From Pedobacter psychrodurus (lineage in GTDB: Bacteria > Bacteroidota > Bacteroidia > Sphingobacteriales > Sphingobacteriaceae), in contig NZ_SJSO01000007.1 in the NCBI RefSeq assembly GCF_004331735.1, positions 310,001-374,000 on the forward strand: a stretch of 64,000 nucleotides of DNA, given 5' to 3'. Both the position numbers and the translations under genes were made by a program. This document shows, one piece after another, positions 33,659 through 42,433 of this stretch; positions within the stretch are counted from its first letter, which is position 1; every line of letters starts with the position of its first letter. The notes beneath the pieces were generated by a model. That model was given only the letters and a program-made list of their open reading frames with translations. It did no database searches and had not been told where the DNA came from.

Positions 33659-33768
33659 ATCGTCATCTCGACCGAAGTGCAACGTAGTGGAGAGATCTTT
33701 TAAGAAAGATTTGTATTTATCGATGTTAAGCCATTTTTTAAGATTGCTTCGTGCCTTGCAATGACGAT
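33659..33768. repeat. Composite intergenic palindrome (ATCGTCAT...ATGACGAT)
   Basis: ATCGTCAT (33659-33666) and ATGACGAT (33761-33768) are the outer arms. Inner parts contain AGAGATCTTT and AAAGATTT, and CTTCGTGCCTTGCAATGACGA near the right end. It lies between the terminator of the galM operon and the nucleoside phosphorylase gene. Confidence 0.75.
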
Positions 33769-33775
33769 TTAGCTA

Positions 33776-34636
33776 TTAAATCCTTTCTAATACCATTTTA
33801 ATCGCTTGCTCTACAATTTTATTAGGCTCCTTGCTAAATTCGAAATTTACCCTACTGGCCAGAATGGCATTAATAGAAAGAGCTTGATGCCCCAAAACCT
33901 TAGCCAAAGCATAAATTCCGGCAGTTTCCATCTCTAAATTAGTAATCCGGCATTGGTTGCTCTTAAAACTGTTAATCAAACCAATAAAATCGGGAACCGC
34001 ATTTTTTGCCCTAACCATTCTACCCTGTGGGGCATAAAAGCCTGGTGCAGTGATGGTAATGCCTTTTTCCAGATCCTTACCAATGGTATTTAACAGTGTT
34101 TCGCTTGCTGCCGTTAAATAGGGGTTAATGTTTTTAAGGTGCCCAAAATGGGCTTTAATATCATCCATTAAAATCTGTTCATCACCAGATAATTGTTGAA
34201 GGTAATAGTTCATTAAAGCATCCATTCCTAAGCCATAGGAAGAAGCTAAAATCGTTCCCATTGGAATATCCGGTTGAACAGCCCCAGAAGTGCCAATTCT
34301 GATAATATTTAATGAGGTAAGCTCTTTTTTGATTTCACGGGTTTCAAAATTAATATTAACCAGTGCATCTAATTCATTGAAAACGATATCAATGTTATCT
34401 GTGCCGATCCCTGTTGAGAGAACGGTAATGCGTTTTTTGCCTACGTAACCCGTATGGGTAATAAATTCGCGTTTGCCTTTTTTAAATTCTATTTTATCGA
34501 AATATTTACTTACCTCGCCAACACGGTCAGGATCACCAACGGTAATTACGGTATCAGCAATATCACCAGGTAGAAGGTTTAGGTGGTATATGCTACCATC
34601 AGGATTGATGATTAAGTCGCTTTCGGATATTTTCAT
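33776..34636 (-). CDS. Nucleoside phosphorylase (uridine phosphorylase-like)
   Basis: PNP/UDP superfamily enzyme of 286 aa that splits nucleosides with phosphate. It shows the phosphate-loop region VGDPDRVGEVSKYF near 33, STGIGTDNIDIVFNEL near 75, RIGTSGAVQPDIPMGT near 110 and the catalytic-site NLEMETAGIYALAKVLG near 229. The protein starts best at MKISESDLI (34636); the reading from 34663 adds a weak start. Preference for uridine over purine nucleosides is suggested by resemblance, not proven. Its upstream neighbour on the same strand is YigZ. Confidence 0.9.
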   Translation of the reverse strand: MKISESDLIINPDGSIYHLNLLPGDIADTVITVGDPDRVGEVSKYFDKIEFKKGKREFITHTGYVGKKRITVLSTGIGTDNIDIVFNELDALVNINFETREIKKELTSLNIIRIGTSGAVQPDIPMGTILASSYGLGMDALMNYYLQQLSGDEQILMDDIKAHFGHLKNINPYLTAASETLLNTIGKDLEKGITITAPGFYAPQGRMVRAKNAVPDFIGLINSFKSNQCRITNLEMETAGIYALAKVLGHQALSINAILASRVNFEFSKEPNKIVEQAIKMVLERI

Positions 34637-34650
34637 TTGCTGATAATTTA

Positions 34651-34686
34651 TGGCTATCGGCAAGCTTCGTGCCTATAGCAATGACA
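34651..34686. repeat. Partial copy of the intergenic palindrome family
   Basis: TGGCTATCGGCAAGCTTCGT and GCCTATAGCAATGACAG resemble the right-hand arms of the larger elements, with a GGCTATCGGC/GCCTATAGC hairpin-like pairing. It lies between the nucleoside phosphorylase and YigZ genes. The left arm is missing. Confidence 0.4.
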
Positions 34687-34695
34687 GAAATTTTG

Positions 34696-35310
34696 TTAAA
34701 CAGTTTGCAGGTATTTTAATCTAACACCTTCAATTTTATCAAATTTAGTTAAAACCTGATTGAGTTGTGCTTTTCTCACTTCAAATGTTAATATACAATC
34801 CGTATCAAATTGTTGGCCTAAAATCTGCAGGTTTTCTTCTTTACTCAATTTCATGACTTCATTCATGTGCAGGTAACCGAAATGCGCTTCATAAATATCA
34901 TTTACGGTTTTACTAATTACAGAAGCTGATTTAATCACTTCTATACTAGCCGTTTTATAAGCGTTAATTAAACCCGCCACCCCCAGTAATGTGCCACCAA
35001 AATAACGTACAACAACAATTAGGATATTGGTAATATCTTCTGACAATAAACAGTTCAAAATAGGTCTGCCCGCGGTACCAGAAGGCTCGCCATCATCATT
35101 AACCCTAAAAACAGATCGGTCAGGTGTCAAACGGTATGCATAGCAAAAATGATTGGCCTTAATATGTTCCGCACGTAGCTTAGTGATAATTGGTTTTACT
35201 TCTATTTCACTACGGATTGGATAGGCGTAACTAATAAATTTACTCCCTTTATCACGAAATATACCTTCTGAGGCACTTTCGATGGTTTTATATGAATCAT
35301 CGAACAGCAT
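34696..35310 (-). CDS. YigZ/IMPACT family protein
   Basis: A 204-aa protein of the IMPACT/YigZ family. The N-terminal domain carries GSKFISYAYPIRSEIE and HFCYAYRLTPDRSVFRVNDDGEPSGTAGRPIL (conserved signature), and a small C-terminal ferredoxin-like domain follows. Members are linked to translation or to proline-rich protein handling; the biochemical role is not settled. I start at MLFDDSYKTIE (35310), which overlaps the end of the upstream transporter gene by 14 bp. Confidence 0.9.
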   Translation of the reverse strand: MLFDDSYKTIESASEGIFRDKGSKFISYAYPIRSEIEVKPIITKLRAEHIKANHFCYAYRLTPDRSVFRVNDDGEPSGTAGRPILNCLLSEDITNILIVVVRYFGGTLLGVAGLINAYKTASIEVIKSASVISKTVNDIYEAHFGYLHMNEVMKLSKEENLQILGQQFDTDCILTFEVRKAQLNQVLTKFDKIEGVRLKYLQTV

Positions 35311-36166
35311 TTTGTGATAGTGTAATGAAGATAACGGCTGCAATTGCCAAAATTATACCTGCGTAATTTAATTTACTTAGTTTTTCTTTAAATGCAATTA
35401 CTCCAATTAATGTACCTGCAATGATTACCCCTAAATTCATCGCTGCAAAAACGGTTGATGGATTTTCGGCCAATGCTTTATGAGCCTTCATGTAAAAAAG
35501 GATATTCCCAAAGTTGAAGAACCCTAAAATAAATCCGCAAATCACATTTACCAGCTGTATTTTTATTTTGCCAGCCATTACCATCGAAATTACAATAAGC
35601 AATGAAACCATAAATGCCAGGCAAAAAACAGTAAAGAGCGAGGTGGTATAAGGCAATTCTTTGTATAGTGCAAGTTGTTTAAAAAGTACATCAATTACCC
35701 CAAAACCGACGAAAACCATAATTGGGTAGAGCAGGCTTCCTTTATTGCCTTTTTCTTGATTAGATTTCCGGAAAAAAGTTAAGAAAATTGCCACAAAACC
35801 AATCGTTAGACCAATAATTTTAAGGTCGTTAAAATCTTCTTTAAAAATAAAATAAGCTGCCAGTATCGGAATAAATAGCGATAAACGTTGTGCAATGTCG
35901 GTTTTAACAATGCCAAGATTTTTTACTGAGGCAGCAAGGAATAAAAATATTGATGGCAATAGAATAGCCAAGGCAATATAAATCGGCCATGGTGCTAAAG
36001 GGGTGATCAGTTTAACATCAGGCTTAAAAAAGAGAAAACATAAGCTTAATGCAGCAAGGTAATTGATGGTAACGGCTTGAATAATACTGATTTGGTATCG
36101 CTTGGCCAGTTTTAATAAAACGGCCACAGTAACACTACAGCAAATGCTTAAAATAATGTAAATCAT
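35297..36166 (-). CDS. EamA/RhaT-like membrane transporter
   Basis: A 289-aa inner-membrane protein with about ten hydrophobic helices and two EamA-type halves (N-half ending near FFRKSNQEKGNK, C-half from about 150). This fits the drug/metabolite transporter superfamily. The substrate cannot be told. It starts 1 bp before the ribD stop region and overlaps YigZ, so ribD, this gene and yigZ probably form one unit. Confidence 0.88.
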   Translation of the reverse strand: MIYIILSICCSVTVAVLLKLAKRYQISIIQAVTINYLAALSLCFLFFKPDVKLITPLAPWPIYIALAILLPSIFLFLAASVKNLGIVKTDIAQRLSLFIPILAAYFIFKEDFNDLKIIGLTIGFVAIFLTFFRKSNQEKGNKGSLLYPIMVFVGFGVIDVLFKQLALYKELPYTTSLFTVFCLAFMVSLLIVISMVMAGKIKIQLVNVICGFILGFFNFGNILFYMKAHKALAENPSTVFAAMNLGVIIAGTLIGVIAFKEKLSKLNYAGIILAIAAVIFITLSQNAVR

Positions 36167-37219
36167 TTATTTAATGTCGTTTAGATAGATAGAGAGTTTG
36201 TCATTTCCAATTTGTACTGTTTCCTGCAAATTTCCATTAATACTTGGAGAAGAAACCCCATCGCTCCAGCTGGTAGACGAAGTAAAAATACGCGCTTCAT
36301 CCCATAGATTGGTACTTAAAAATTGATTTAAAATGTTGGCGCCACCTTCAATAATTACCGATTGTATATCCATCAGGTATAGCTGAAAAGCAATTTTTTG
36401 CGCCAAATAAAAGTGCATATCTTCCATTTGGATATAATGGATATTCGCTACTACATCAGTTTTAATCTCATTAAAGATAATGGTTTTGGCTGCTGCATTG
36501 AAAATATGATTTGTAACTGGTACCTGAAGGTTTTTGTCGATTACTAGACGGATGGGGTTTTTACCTGTCCATTCTCGAACAGTTAATTGCGGATTATCCA
36601 TAATGGCAGTTTGCTTGCCGATCAGCATTGCGTCTTCTTCGCCACGCCATTGATGCGCCAAACGTTTGGCCAAAGCTCCACTGATCCATTTCTGGTGACC
36701 ATCCTTTGTTGCGAAATAACCATTCGCGGTTTCGGCCCATTTTAAAATGATATATGGTCTTTGTTTTTGTATTCTGGTAAAAAACCTTCTATTGAAATAG
36801 CGGCATTCATCATCTAAAATACCACTTACCACTTCAATTCCTGCATTTCTGAGCTTTTCGATACCTTTGCCATCAACACCAGAAAAAGGGTCTCTATTTC
36901 CAATAATCACCTTTTTTAGCTGGTGTTTTACCAATAAATCGGCACAGGGAGGTGTTTTGCCAAAGTGCGCACAAGGCTCTAGGTTAACGTAAGCTGTAGC
37001 CTGTTTCAATAGATTTTCGGCCTCATTACCATAGCTATCAAATACAGCATTAATCGCATTGGGTTCGGCGTGCGATTTTCCATATTCCTGATGATACCCT
37101 TCTCCAATAATTTTACCGTCTACAACAATAACACAGCCAACCATTGGGTTCGGACTAACGTTTTCCAAAGCTAAGGCCGCTAAGTCCAGACAGCGTTTAA
37201 TATAAAATTCATCGCTCAT
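36167..37219 (-). CDS. ribD: Bifunctional riboflavin deaminase/reductase
   Basis: Catalyses the deamination and side-chain reduction steps of riboflavin synthesis. The 350-aa protein has the zinc site HAEPNAINA near 50 with PCAHFGKTPPCADLL near 82 in the deaminase domain. A RibD-type reductase domain follows (from about 145: RPYIILKWAETANGYFATKDG, then PIRLVIDKNLQVP and VIIEGGANILNQFL). Length is normal. The start at 37219 is well placed for the conserved DEFYIKRCLDLAALAL opening. It is divergent from prmC. Confidence 0.95.
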   Translation of the reverse strand: MSDEFYIKRCLDLAALALENVSPNPMVGCVIVVDGKIIGEGYHQEYGKSHAEPNAINAVFDSYGNEAENLLKQATAYVNLEPCAHFGKTPPCADLLVKHQLKKVIIGNRDPFSGVDGKGIEKLRNAGIEVVSGILDDECRYFNRRFFTRIQKQRPYIILKWAETANGYFATKDGHQKWISGALAKRLAHQWRGEEDAMLIGKQTAIMDNPQLTVREWTGKNPIRLVIDKNLQVPVTNHIFNAAAKTIIFNEIKTDVVANIHYIQMEDMHFYLAQKIAFQLYLMDIQSVIIEGGANILNQFLSTNLWDEARIFTSSTSWSDGVSSPSINGNLQETVQIGNDKLSIYLNDIK

Positions 37220-37286
37220 TAGGGCAAAAGTAGTAAAAAAAGAGTCATGGCCTTACCAAAAGCGATCTGTTATCATCTCAATTAAG

Positions 37287-37294
37287 TAATTTTG
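37287..37294 (+). promoter_or_regulatory. -7 box 5 bp before the prmC start
   Basis: TAATTTTG matches TAnnTTTG exactly and ends 5 bp before the prmC ATG, so transcription would begin close to the start codon. No good -33 box is present. Confidence 0.45.
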
Positions 37295-37299
37295 TAAAT

Positions 37300-38166
37300 A
37301 TGAAGATTGGAGAATTAGCTGAGCATTACGAACTCGAACTTGAGCCATTATACGATAGTAATGAAGCAAAAGCATTATTTAGTATAGCTGCCGAGAAGGT
37401 TTTAGCCTTATCTTCAGGTAAACTGATTATGCAAAAGAATATCGATATCAGCTTTATCAACCTGCAAAAACTGTTGAGTATCCTTAACGATTTGCAGATC
37501 GGAAAACCCATTCAACATATTTTAGAGGAAGCCCATTTTTACGGCTCCATTTTTAGCGTTAATGAACATGTGCTTATACCGAGGCCAGAAACAGAAGAAC
37601 TGGTTGATTGGATTATTTCAGTTTGCAGCGCTCAATTTTCAGTAAACAGTTTTAATAAACAAAGTGAAGTAAGCATTCTTGATATTGGAACCGGCTCGGG
37701 ATGCATTCCCATTACGATTAAAAAACATTTGCCAAAAGCTGAAGTATCTGCATTGGATGTTTCTGTTCATGCCATTGCCGTAGCCAAACAGAATGCCGAA
37801 CAGCTAGGCGTAAAGATCAAATTTATTGAAGCAGATATTTTGACTTTCAAATGTGAAGAAAAATTTGATGTTATAGTAAGTAATCCACCATATATCAGGG
37901 ATTTAGAGAAAGCGGATATGCATAATAACGTGTTGATATACGAACCACATTTAGCATTATTTGTTCGTGACGAAAATCCATTAATATTTTATAAAGCTAT
38001 AGCTGACTTTGCGATAAAAAACCTAAAACCTAATGGACAACTTTATTTCGAGATCAACGAATATTTAGGTAACGAAACTGTTGAAATGTTAGTTGCTAAA
38101 GGATTTATTGATATTGAGTTAAGGCAAGACATGCAAGGGAAAGACAGGATGGTAAGAGCGGGGTAG
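37300..38166 (+). CDS. prmC: Release factor glutamine methyltransferase
   Basis: Methylates the GGQ glutamine of release factors RF1 and RF2 using SAM. The 288-aa protein has an N-terminal helical domain, the SAM-binding motif ILDIGTGSGCIPITI near 126, and the catalytic NPPY motif (SNPPYIRD) near 196. The family signature VLIPRPETEELVDW near 86 is also present. It is divergent from ribD, with its own promoter-like element. Confidence 0.94.
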   Translation: MKIGELAEHYELELEPLYDSNEAKALFSIAAEKVLALSSGKLIMQKNIDISFINLQKLLSILNDLQIGKPIQHILEEAHFYGSIFSVNEHVLIPRPETEELVDWIISVCSAQFSVNSFNKQSEVSILDIGTGSGCIPITIKKHLPKAEVSALDVSVHAIAVAKQNAEQLGVKIKFIEADILTFKCEEKFDVIVSNPPYIRDLEKADMHNNVLIYEPHLALFVRDENPLIFYKAIADFAIKNLKPNGQLYFEINEYLGNETVEMLVAKGFIDIELRQDMQGKDRMVRAG

Positions 38167-38196
38167 AGGCCGAGAGGAGTAAAATTCCGCTTCGTT

Positions 38197-38223
38197 CGTC
38201 CTCCTGAACTTGTTTCAGGATCT
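38197..38223. repeat. Short intergenic palindrome (CCTGAAC...TTCAGG)
   Basis: CGTCCTCCTGAACTTGTTTCAGGATCT contains CCTGAAC and TTTCAGG as an imperfect hairpin. It matches the hairpin in the 28511-28577 element. It lies between prmC and the convergent xerD gene. Confidence 0.65.
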
Positions 38224-38272
38224 ATAATTAAAGGTGCTTTGGTCTTTTAGCTTTAGTCTTTCTGCTCTTCAA

Positions 38273-39172
38273 CTAAGACCTCGGATGAAACTGTGTAATT
38301 ACCTCCCTTAAGTAATCTCTATCAATGTGCGTATAAATTTCCGTAGTGGTAATGCTAGAATGGCCTAACATTTCTTGTACGGCTCGCAAATCGGCACCAC
38401 CTTCAATTAAATGTGTGGCGAACGAATGCCTTAACGTATGCGGACTAATCGTTTTCTTTAACCCTGTAGAAATGGCCAGGCTTTTAATCAGGTTGAAAAT
38501 CGAAATGCGCGAAAGTTTAGCGCCAAAACGGTTTAAAAAGATAAAATCTTCGTGCCCTTTTTTAATATTAGCATGTACCCGAATTTCGTTGATGTAAATA
38601 TCGAGCAATTTTAAGGCTACGCTTCCAATGGGGACTAAACGCTCTTTATTTCCCTTTCCAATTACCTTTATAAATTCGATATGTGGGAAAAGATTCGAGA
38701 TTCTTAATTCTGTTAATTCTGTTACACGTAAGCCACAGCCGTATAACACTTCCATAATGGCTTTATTGCGCATGCCCTCGGGTTTTGAGGCGTCTATTGC
38801 TGCAATAAGCTCATTAATTTCATGAATATTTAAAGTATCGGGTAATTTTCTGCTGAGCTTTGGTGCTTCAAGCAGTGCTGTGGGATCATTTGAAATCACA
38901 TCTTCGAGCATTAAATACGCGAAGAAAGCTTTTAATCCTGAGATTACCCTAGCCTGCGTACTGGCTTGCATACCCAGTTCATTTAGCCATGAGATAAAAG
39001 ATTTTAGATCACTTATCGTAATATCAGTTAGTTTGGGTTCTACATTTAAAGATTGAAAGTACTGGGCCAGTTTATCAATATCGCTCAGATAGGCATCAAC
39101 AGAATTACCAGATAACGACCGCTCTAGCTTTAAATACGACTTAAATCCTTTAATATATGATTGCCAAAGCAT
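38273..39172 (-). CDS. Site-specific tyrosine recombinase, XerD/XerC type
   Basis: Resolves chromosome dimers at dif. The 299-aa protein has an N-terminal SAM-like core-binding domain and a C-terminal catalytic domain. All six catalytic positions are visible: Arg149 (GCGLRVTEL), Lys173 (GKGNKERL), His245 and Arg248 (HTLRHSF), His271 (LGHSSI) and Tyr280 (EIYTH). Bacteroidetes often have a XerC/XerD pair elsewhere in the genome; which of the two this is remains open. It is convergent with prmC. Confidence 0.95.
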   Translation of the reverse strand: MLWQSYIKGFKSYLKLERSLSGNSVDAYLSDIDKLAQYFQSLNVEPKLTDITISDLKSFISWLNELGMQASTQARVISGLKAFFAYLMLEDVISNDPTALLEAPKLSRKLPDTLNIHEINELIAAIDASKPEGMRNKAIMEVLYGCGLRVTELTELRISNLFPHIEFIKVIGKGNKERLVPIGSVALKLLDIYINEIRVHANIKKGHEDFIFLNRFGAKLSRISIFNLIKSLAISTGLKKTISPHTLRHSFATHLIEGGADLRAVQEMLGHSSITTTEIYTHIDRDYLREVITQFHPRS

Positions 39173-39281
39173 GCTTTTATTTGAGATTTTTTATAACATT
39201 GCAACGTTACAACATTTTAACGTTACAACATAGTATGAAAGCAGCATGATTTTTCAAAAATCGAATAGGATTATGGAAATC

Positions 39282-39338
39282 ATGGTAGCTTCATCACCAC
39301 TAAAAAGATTATTAACAGATGAAAATACAAATTATTAA
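39282..39338 (+). CDS. Possible leader ORF overlapping aroQ
   Basis: An 18-residue ORF coding MVASSPLKRLLTDENTNY that begins 37 bp before the aroQ ATG and ends inside aroQ in another frame. It resembles the 12-residue leader before lysC, sharing M-[IV]-A-S-x-P-L-K and the DNA core TAGCTTCAT. It may be a translational control element; function is inferred. Confidence 0.35.
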   Translation: MVASSPLKRLLTDENTNY

Positions 39339-39735
39339 CGGCCCAAACTTAAATCTATTAGGCGTTCGCGAACCATCTATTTACGGAAGTACTAATATTG
39401 AAGATTATATTAAAGAATTAAAAACGGTTTATCCGGATATCGAAATTGACTATTATCAGAGTAATGTGGAGGGCGAAATTATTAATAAACTGCATGAAGT
39501 TGGTTTTAGTTATGATGGGGTAGTGCTTAATGCCGGCGGTTATACACATACCTCCGTAGCCATTGCTGATGCGATTGCAGCCATTAAAAGTCCGGTGGTT
39601 GAGGTGCATATATCTAATATTTATGCCCGTGAAGAATATCGTCATGTTTCTTTAACCGGCAAAAACTGTCAGGGTGTTTTAACTGGCTTTGGTCTGAAAG
39701 GTTATCGTTTGGCTATCGAAAGTTTGTTGATTTAA
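39319..39735 (+). CDS. aroQ: 3-Dehydroquinate dehydratase, type II
   Basis: Converts 3-dehydroquinate to 3-dehydroshikimate in the shikimate pathway. The 138-aa protein has NGPNLNLLGVREPSIYG near 6, with the catalytic Tyr in the YG pair near 23 and the Arg that acts with it. VVLNAGGYTHTSVAIADAI near 69 and EVHISNIYAREEYRHVSL near 95 (His98) follow. Length is exactly that of type II enzymes. A leader ORF overlaps its 5' end, as described for 39282. Confidence 0.95.
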   Translation: MKIQIINGPNLNLLGVREPSIYGSTNIEDYIKELKTVYPDIEIDYYQSNVEGEIINKLHEVGFSYDGVVLNAGGYTHTSVAIADAIAAIKSPVVEVHISNIYAREEYRHVSLTGKNCQGVLTGFGLKGYRLAIESLLI

Positions 39736-39740
39736 AAAGA

Positions 39741-39845
39741 GTCGTCATTGCGAGGAGGTACGACGAAGCAATCTAACAACGATCAATATAACCTGGAGTA
39801 ATAAGATTGCTTCGCCGGCTGAAAAAGCCTTCTCGCAATGACGAC
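39741..39845. repeat. Composite intergenic palindrome (GTCGTCATTGCGAG)
   Basis: GTCGTCATTGCGAG (39741-39754) and CTCGCAATGACGAC (39832-39845) are a perfect 14-bp inverted repeat. Inner arms GAAGCAATCT and AGATTGCTTC pair again. It has the same design as the element at 3711-3832 and lies between aroQ and the glycosyltransferase gene. Confidence 0.9.
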
Positions 39846-39887
39846 TTGCAGCCAACTAAATGCACAAAGCTTACTATGATACACTTT

Positions 39888-40901
39888 CTATCTCAAATTC
39901 GAAAAATATTTAATTTTCTTAATGAAAAATGCCCAAACGACGCTGTTGTTGTATACTCCGGTATGTTCACTATATGCTTTTTGAACGGCTTTCCGCTTTT
40001 TGTTAGTTTTTGATAATGATTTTAAAAAGTGGAAATGACCTTTAGTTACAGCCAAGGTGAATTTAGGTTTTCCGGTGAGCAAAAAGTGCCACCATGCAAT
40101 AAAATCAATAAACATTCTGATCGTAATTCGGAAAATGGCATCATTAGCAGGTAGATTTTTCTGCATGATGATGAGGTTATTCCTGAAATTAAGATAGGTT
40201 TTAAAGGGATTCTCAGTTTGTAATGTTCCGCCGCCTACATGGTAAACTTCGGCATCCGGACAGTACATAATCTTATAATTGAGGTTCTTTAAACGCCAGC
40301 AAAGATCTATTTCCTCCATATGGGCAAAAAGATCGGCATCTAAACCTCCGGCTTCTTCCCAACATTTGCTTTTAATGAAAAATGCAGCTCCGCTTGCCCA
40401 AAAAACTTCCGTTTTATCATTGTACTGGTCATTATCAAATTCATATACATTAAACAGCCTGCCGCGACAGAAAGGAAAAGAATAGATATCCAGATAACCT
40501 CCGGCAGCACCTGCATACTCGAATTGTTTTTTGTTTAACTGCCATTTAATTTTAGGTTGTGCTGCAGCAATCTGTGCCTCGCTTTCCATCAAATTAATCA
40601 CAGGCTGTATCCAATTGGGAGTTACTTCCACATCTGAATTGAGTAAGATAAAATAATCAGCCTCAACACGTTCTAAAACCTTGTTGTAGCCTCCCGCAAA
40701 ACCATAATTCTGATCGTTTTGAATAATTTTAACGGTAGGAAAGTTTTCTTGTAAAAATAAAATAGAATCATCTGTTGAGGCATTATCGCCCACAACAATT
40801 TGCAGATTATCATATTCAGAAAGCAAAATTCCAGGTAAAAATTGCTTTAAATATGCTTTTCCATTCCAGTTTAAAATTACAACGGCTACAGATGGGTTCA
40901 T
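39888..40901 (-). CDS. Glycosyltransferase family 2 protein
   Basis: A 337-aa GT-A glycosyltransferase, probably making a polysaccharide or lipopolysaccharide side chain. It has the start VAVVILNWNGKAYLKQFLPG near 5 and the nucleotide-sugar site VVGDNASTDDSILFL near 36. NQNYGFAGGYNKVLERVEADYFILLNSDVEVTP near 63 includes the DxD-type NSDVE, followed by LDADLFAHMEEIDLCWRLKNLNYKI near 195. It resembles rhamnosyltransferase-like family members. The C-terminal part holds hydrophobic segments (FIDFIAWWHFLLTG). It starts 5 bp after the stop of the upstream acyltransferase gene, so the two are one unit. Confidence 0.92.
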   Translation of the reverse strand: MNPSVAVVILNWNGKAYLKQFLPGILLSEYDNLQIVVGDNASTDDSILFLQENFPTVKIIQNDQNYGFAGGYNKVLERVEADYFILLNSDVEVTPNWIQPVINLMESEAQIAAAQPKIKWQLNKKQFEYAGAAGGYLDIYSFPFCRGRLFNVYEFDNDQYNDKTEVFWASGAAFFIKSKCWEEAGGLDADLFAHMEEIDLCWRLKNLNYKIMYCPDAEVYHVGGGTLQTENPFKTYLNFRNNLIIMQKNLPANDAIFRITIRMFIDFIAWWHFLLTGKPKFTLAVTKGHFHFLKSLSKTNKKRKAVQKAYSEHTGVYNNSVVWAFFIKKIKYFSNLR

Positions 40902-40906
40902 TCTTT

Positions 40907-41779
40907 TTATTCGGGTTTAAATTTCCAGCGCTTATGGCTCCAAAGCCAGTATTGAGGCTGTTCTTTAATAATATCTTCTAAAAACTTAAAGTGCAAATCC
41001 GTGATCTCGAACTCATCCATTTTTGCTGGTTCGAGGCACATCGGCAAAACTTCTACATGGTAATAACCTTTTTTAGCTACACTAACCTTAAAATAGTATA
41101 TCGGCCTTTTGGTAGATTTTGCAATTTTTTCTACGCCTAAAAGCGCAGCAGTAGGTTGATGCAGAAAATCTACAAAGTATTTGGTTTCCTCTCTGGTTGG
41201 AGATTGATCGCTTGCAAAACATAAAAGTGTCGGTTCATTTTTATAGGCCGCCATGCCGCGTAAAGTTTGTCGCATAGCGATGAAAATGTTGCCATATTTT
41301 GTACGCATACAATCAAACCAGGTTTCAAAAATTTTATTTTTTATAGGTTTAAAAATGACCATGGTTTTAGCAGAAATACTGAGTCCTAAGGCCAAAGTGC
41401 CTAATTCCCAGTTCCCGTAGTGGCCAGTGCATGCGAGCACACTTTCTCCTGCTTTAAAATGAGCTTCCAGTTGTTCGAGTCCAGTAAACTTCACCCTCTT
41501 TAAAGTTTCGGCCTTTGAAATACTGGTCATTTTAATAATTTCAAAAATAAGTTCGGCCAAGTACAGAAAGAATTTTTTCTCAATAACCTTAATTTCGACT
41601 GGAGATTTCTCGGGAAAAGAGTTAGTTAAATTCTGTCTGACAACTTTTTTTCTATAGCCTATTACGTAATAAAGCAGATAATATAGTAATCTTGCAAAAA
41701 AAAAGAGCAAAGATAAGGGCAGCAGCGACAATAAGTATAAAAAAAATACGCCAACGTGCGCAATCCCTCTTTTAATCAT
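40907..41779 (-). CDS. Lauroyl/myristoyl acyltransferase family protein (LpxL/HtrB-like)
   Basis: A 290-aa inner-membrane acyltransferase of the type that adds secondary acyl chains to lipid A. It has an N-terminal hydrophobic segment (about 9-38) and the HX4D/E active-site motif HYGNWE near 120. A downstream ASDQSPTREETKYFVDFLH near 193 is followed by the basic tail HKRWKFKPE. It lies upstream of the glycosyltransferase, so both probably act on envelope glycolipid. The acyl donor is unknown. Confidence 0.9.
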   Translation of the reverse strand: MIKRGIAHVGVFFLYLLSLLPLSLLFFFARLLYYLLYYVIGYRKKVVRQNLTNSFPEKSPVEIKVIEKKFFLYLAELIFEIIKMTSISKAETLKRVKFTGLEQLEAHFKAGESVLACTGHYGNWELGTLALGLSISAKTMVIFKPIKNKIFETWFDCMRTKYGNIFIAMRQTLRGMAAYKNEPTLLCFASDQSPTREETKYFVDFLHQPTAALLGVEKIAKSTKRPIYYFKVSVAKKGYYHVEVLPMCLEPAKMDEFEITDLHFKFLEDIIKEQPQYWLWSHKRWKFKPE

Positions 41780-41801
41780 TATTTTTAAAACGTTTCAGCT
41801 A

Positions 41802-41809
41802 CAAACATA
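41802..41809 (-). promoter_or_regulatory. -7 box of the acyltransferase unit
   Basis: TATGTTTG on the minus strand matches TAnnTTTG and lies 22 bp before the acyltransferase ATG. A TTG sits at 41832-41834, 22 bp upstream, close to the usual -33 spacing. It overlaps the region upstream of the divergent WbqC gene. Confidence 0.5.
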
Positions 41810-41818
41810 AATTTTCAA

Positions 41819-42430
41819 ATGCAGAATACAGCAATACTTCCATTATTTTATCTTCCACCAGTGGGCTATTTTAGTTTACTACAAAAGCTTGGGACAGATT
41901 TTTTAATCGAAAAACATGAACATTTAGCTAAGCAAACTTACCGCAATAGGGCCAGTATTTATTCGCCAAACGGAAAACTGGATATTACCGTTCCTGTGGT
42001 TAAAGGTTCAAAAACACACACGCAAATGAAAGATGTACGGATTAGTTATGATTTTAAATGGCAACGTTTACATTGGCTGAGCTTAGAAAGCTGTTATAGA
42101 AGTTCGGCCTATTTCGAGTTTTATGAAGATGAACTTTCGCGTTTTTATACCAATAAATTCGAATTTCTGTTCGATTATAACCTCGAACTGCTAGAATGGC
42201 TGAACAAAAAACTAAAGCTGAATAAAAGCTTCGAAATAACCACCGAGTATTTTGATGATATAACTCCAGAACTGGATTTTCGTGCCATCATGAATCCTAA
42301 AAAAGAAGATGGTATTGTAAACAATAAGCCATATTATCAGGTTTTTGAAGATAGGCATCAATTTTTACCCAACTTGAGTATTGTTGATTTGTTATTTAAT
42401 CAGGGTCCGCAAGCCCGGTTATATTTGTAA
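41819..42430 (+). CDS. WbqC-like protein
   Basis: A 203-aa protein resembling the WbqC family, often found in O-antigen or glycan loci: ILPLFYLPPVGYFSLLQKL near 5, YRNRASIYSPNGKLDITVPV near 40, and WQRLHWLSLESCYRSSAYFEFYEDEL near 80. The function of WbqC-like proteins is not settled. It is divergent from the acyltransferase/glycosyltransferase unit, which suits a glycan role. Confidence 0.83.
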   Translation: MQNTAILPLFYLPPVGYFSLLQKLGTDFLIEKHEHLAKQTYRNRASIYSPNGKLDITVPVVKGSKTHTQMKDVRISYDFKWQRLHWLSLESCYRSSAYFEFYEDELSRFYTNKFEFLFDYNLELLEWLNKKLKLNKSFEITTEYFDDITPELDFRAIMNPKKEDGIVNNKPYYQVFEDRHQFLPNLSIVDLLFNQGPQARLYL

Positions 42431-42433
42431 AGT

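Noticed and set aside
39210-39240. AACGTTACAACAT direct repeat near xerD/aroQ
   Set aside because: Two adjacent copies only; too short to call a functional element, though it may be a minor repeat.
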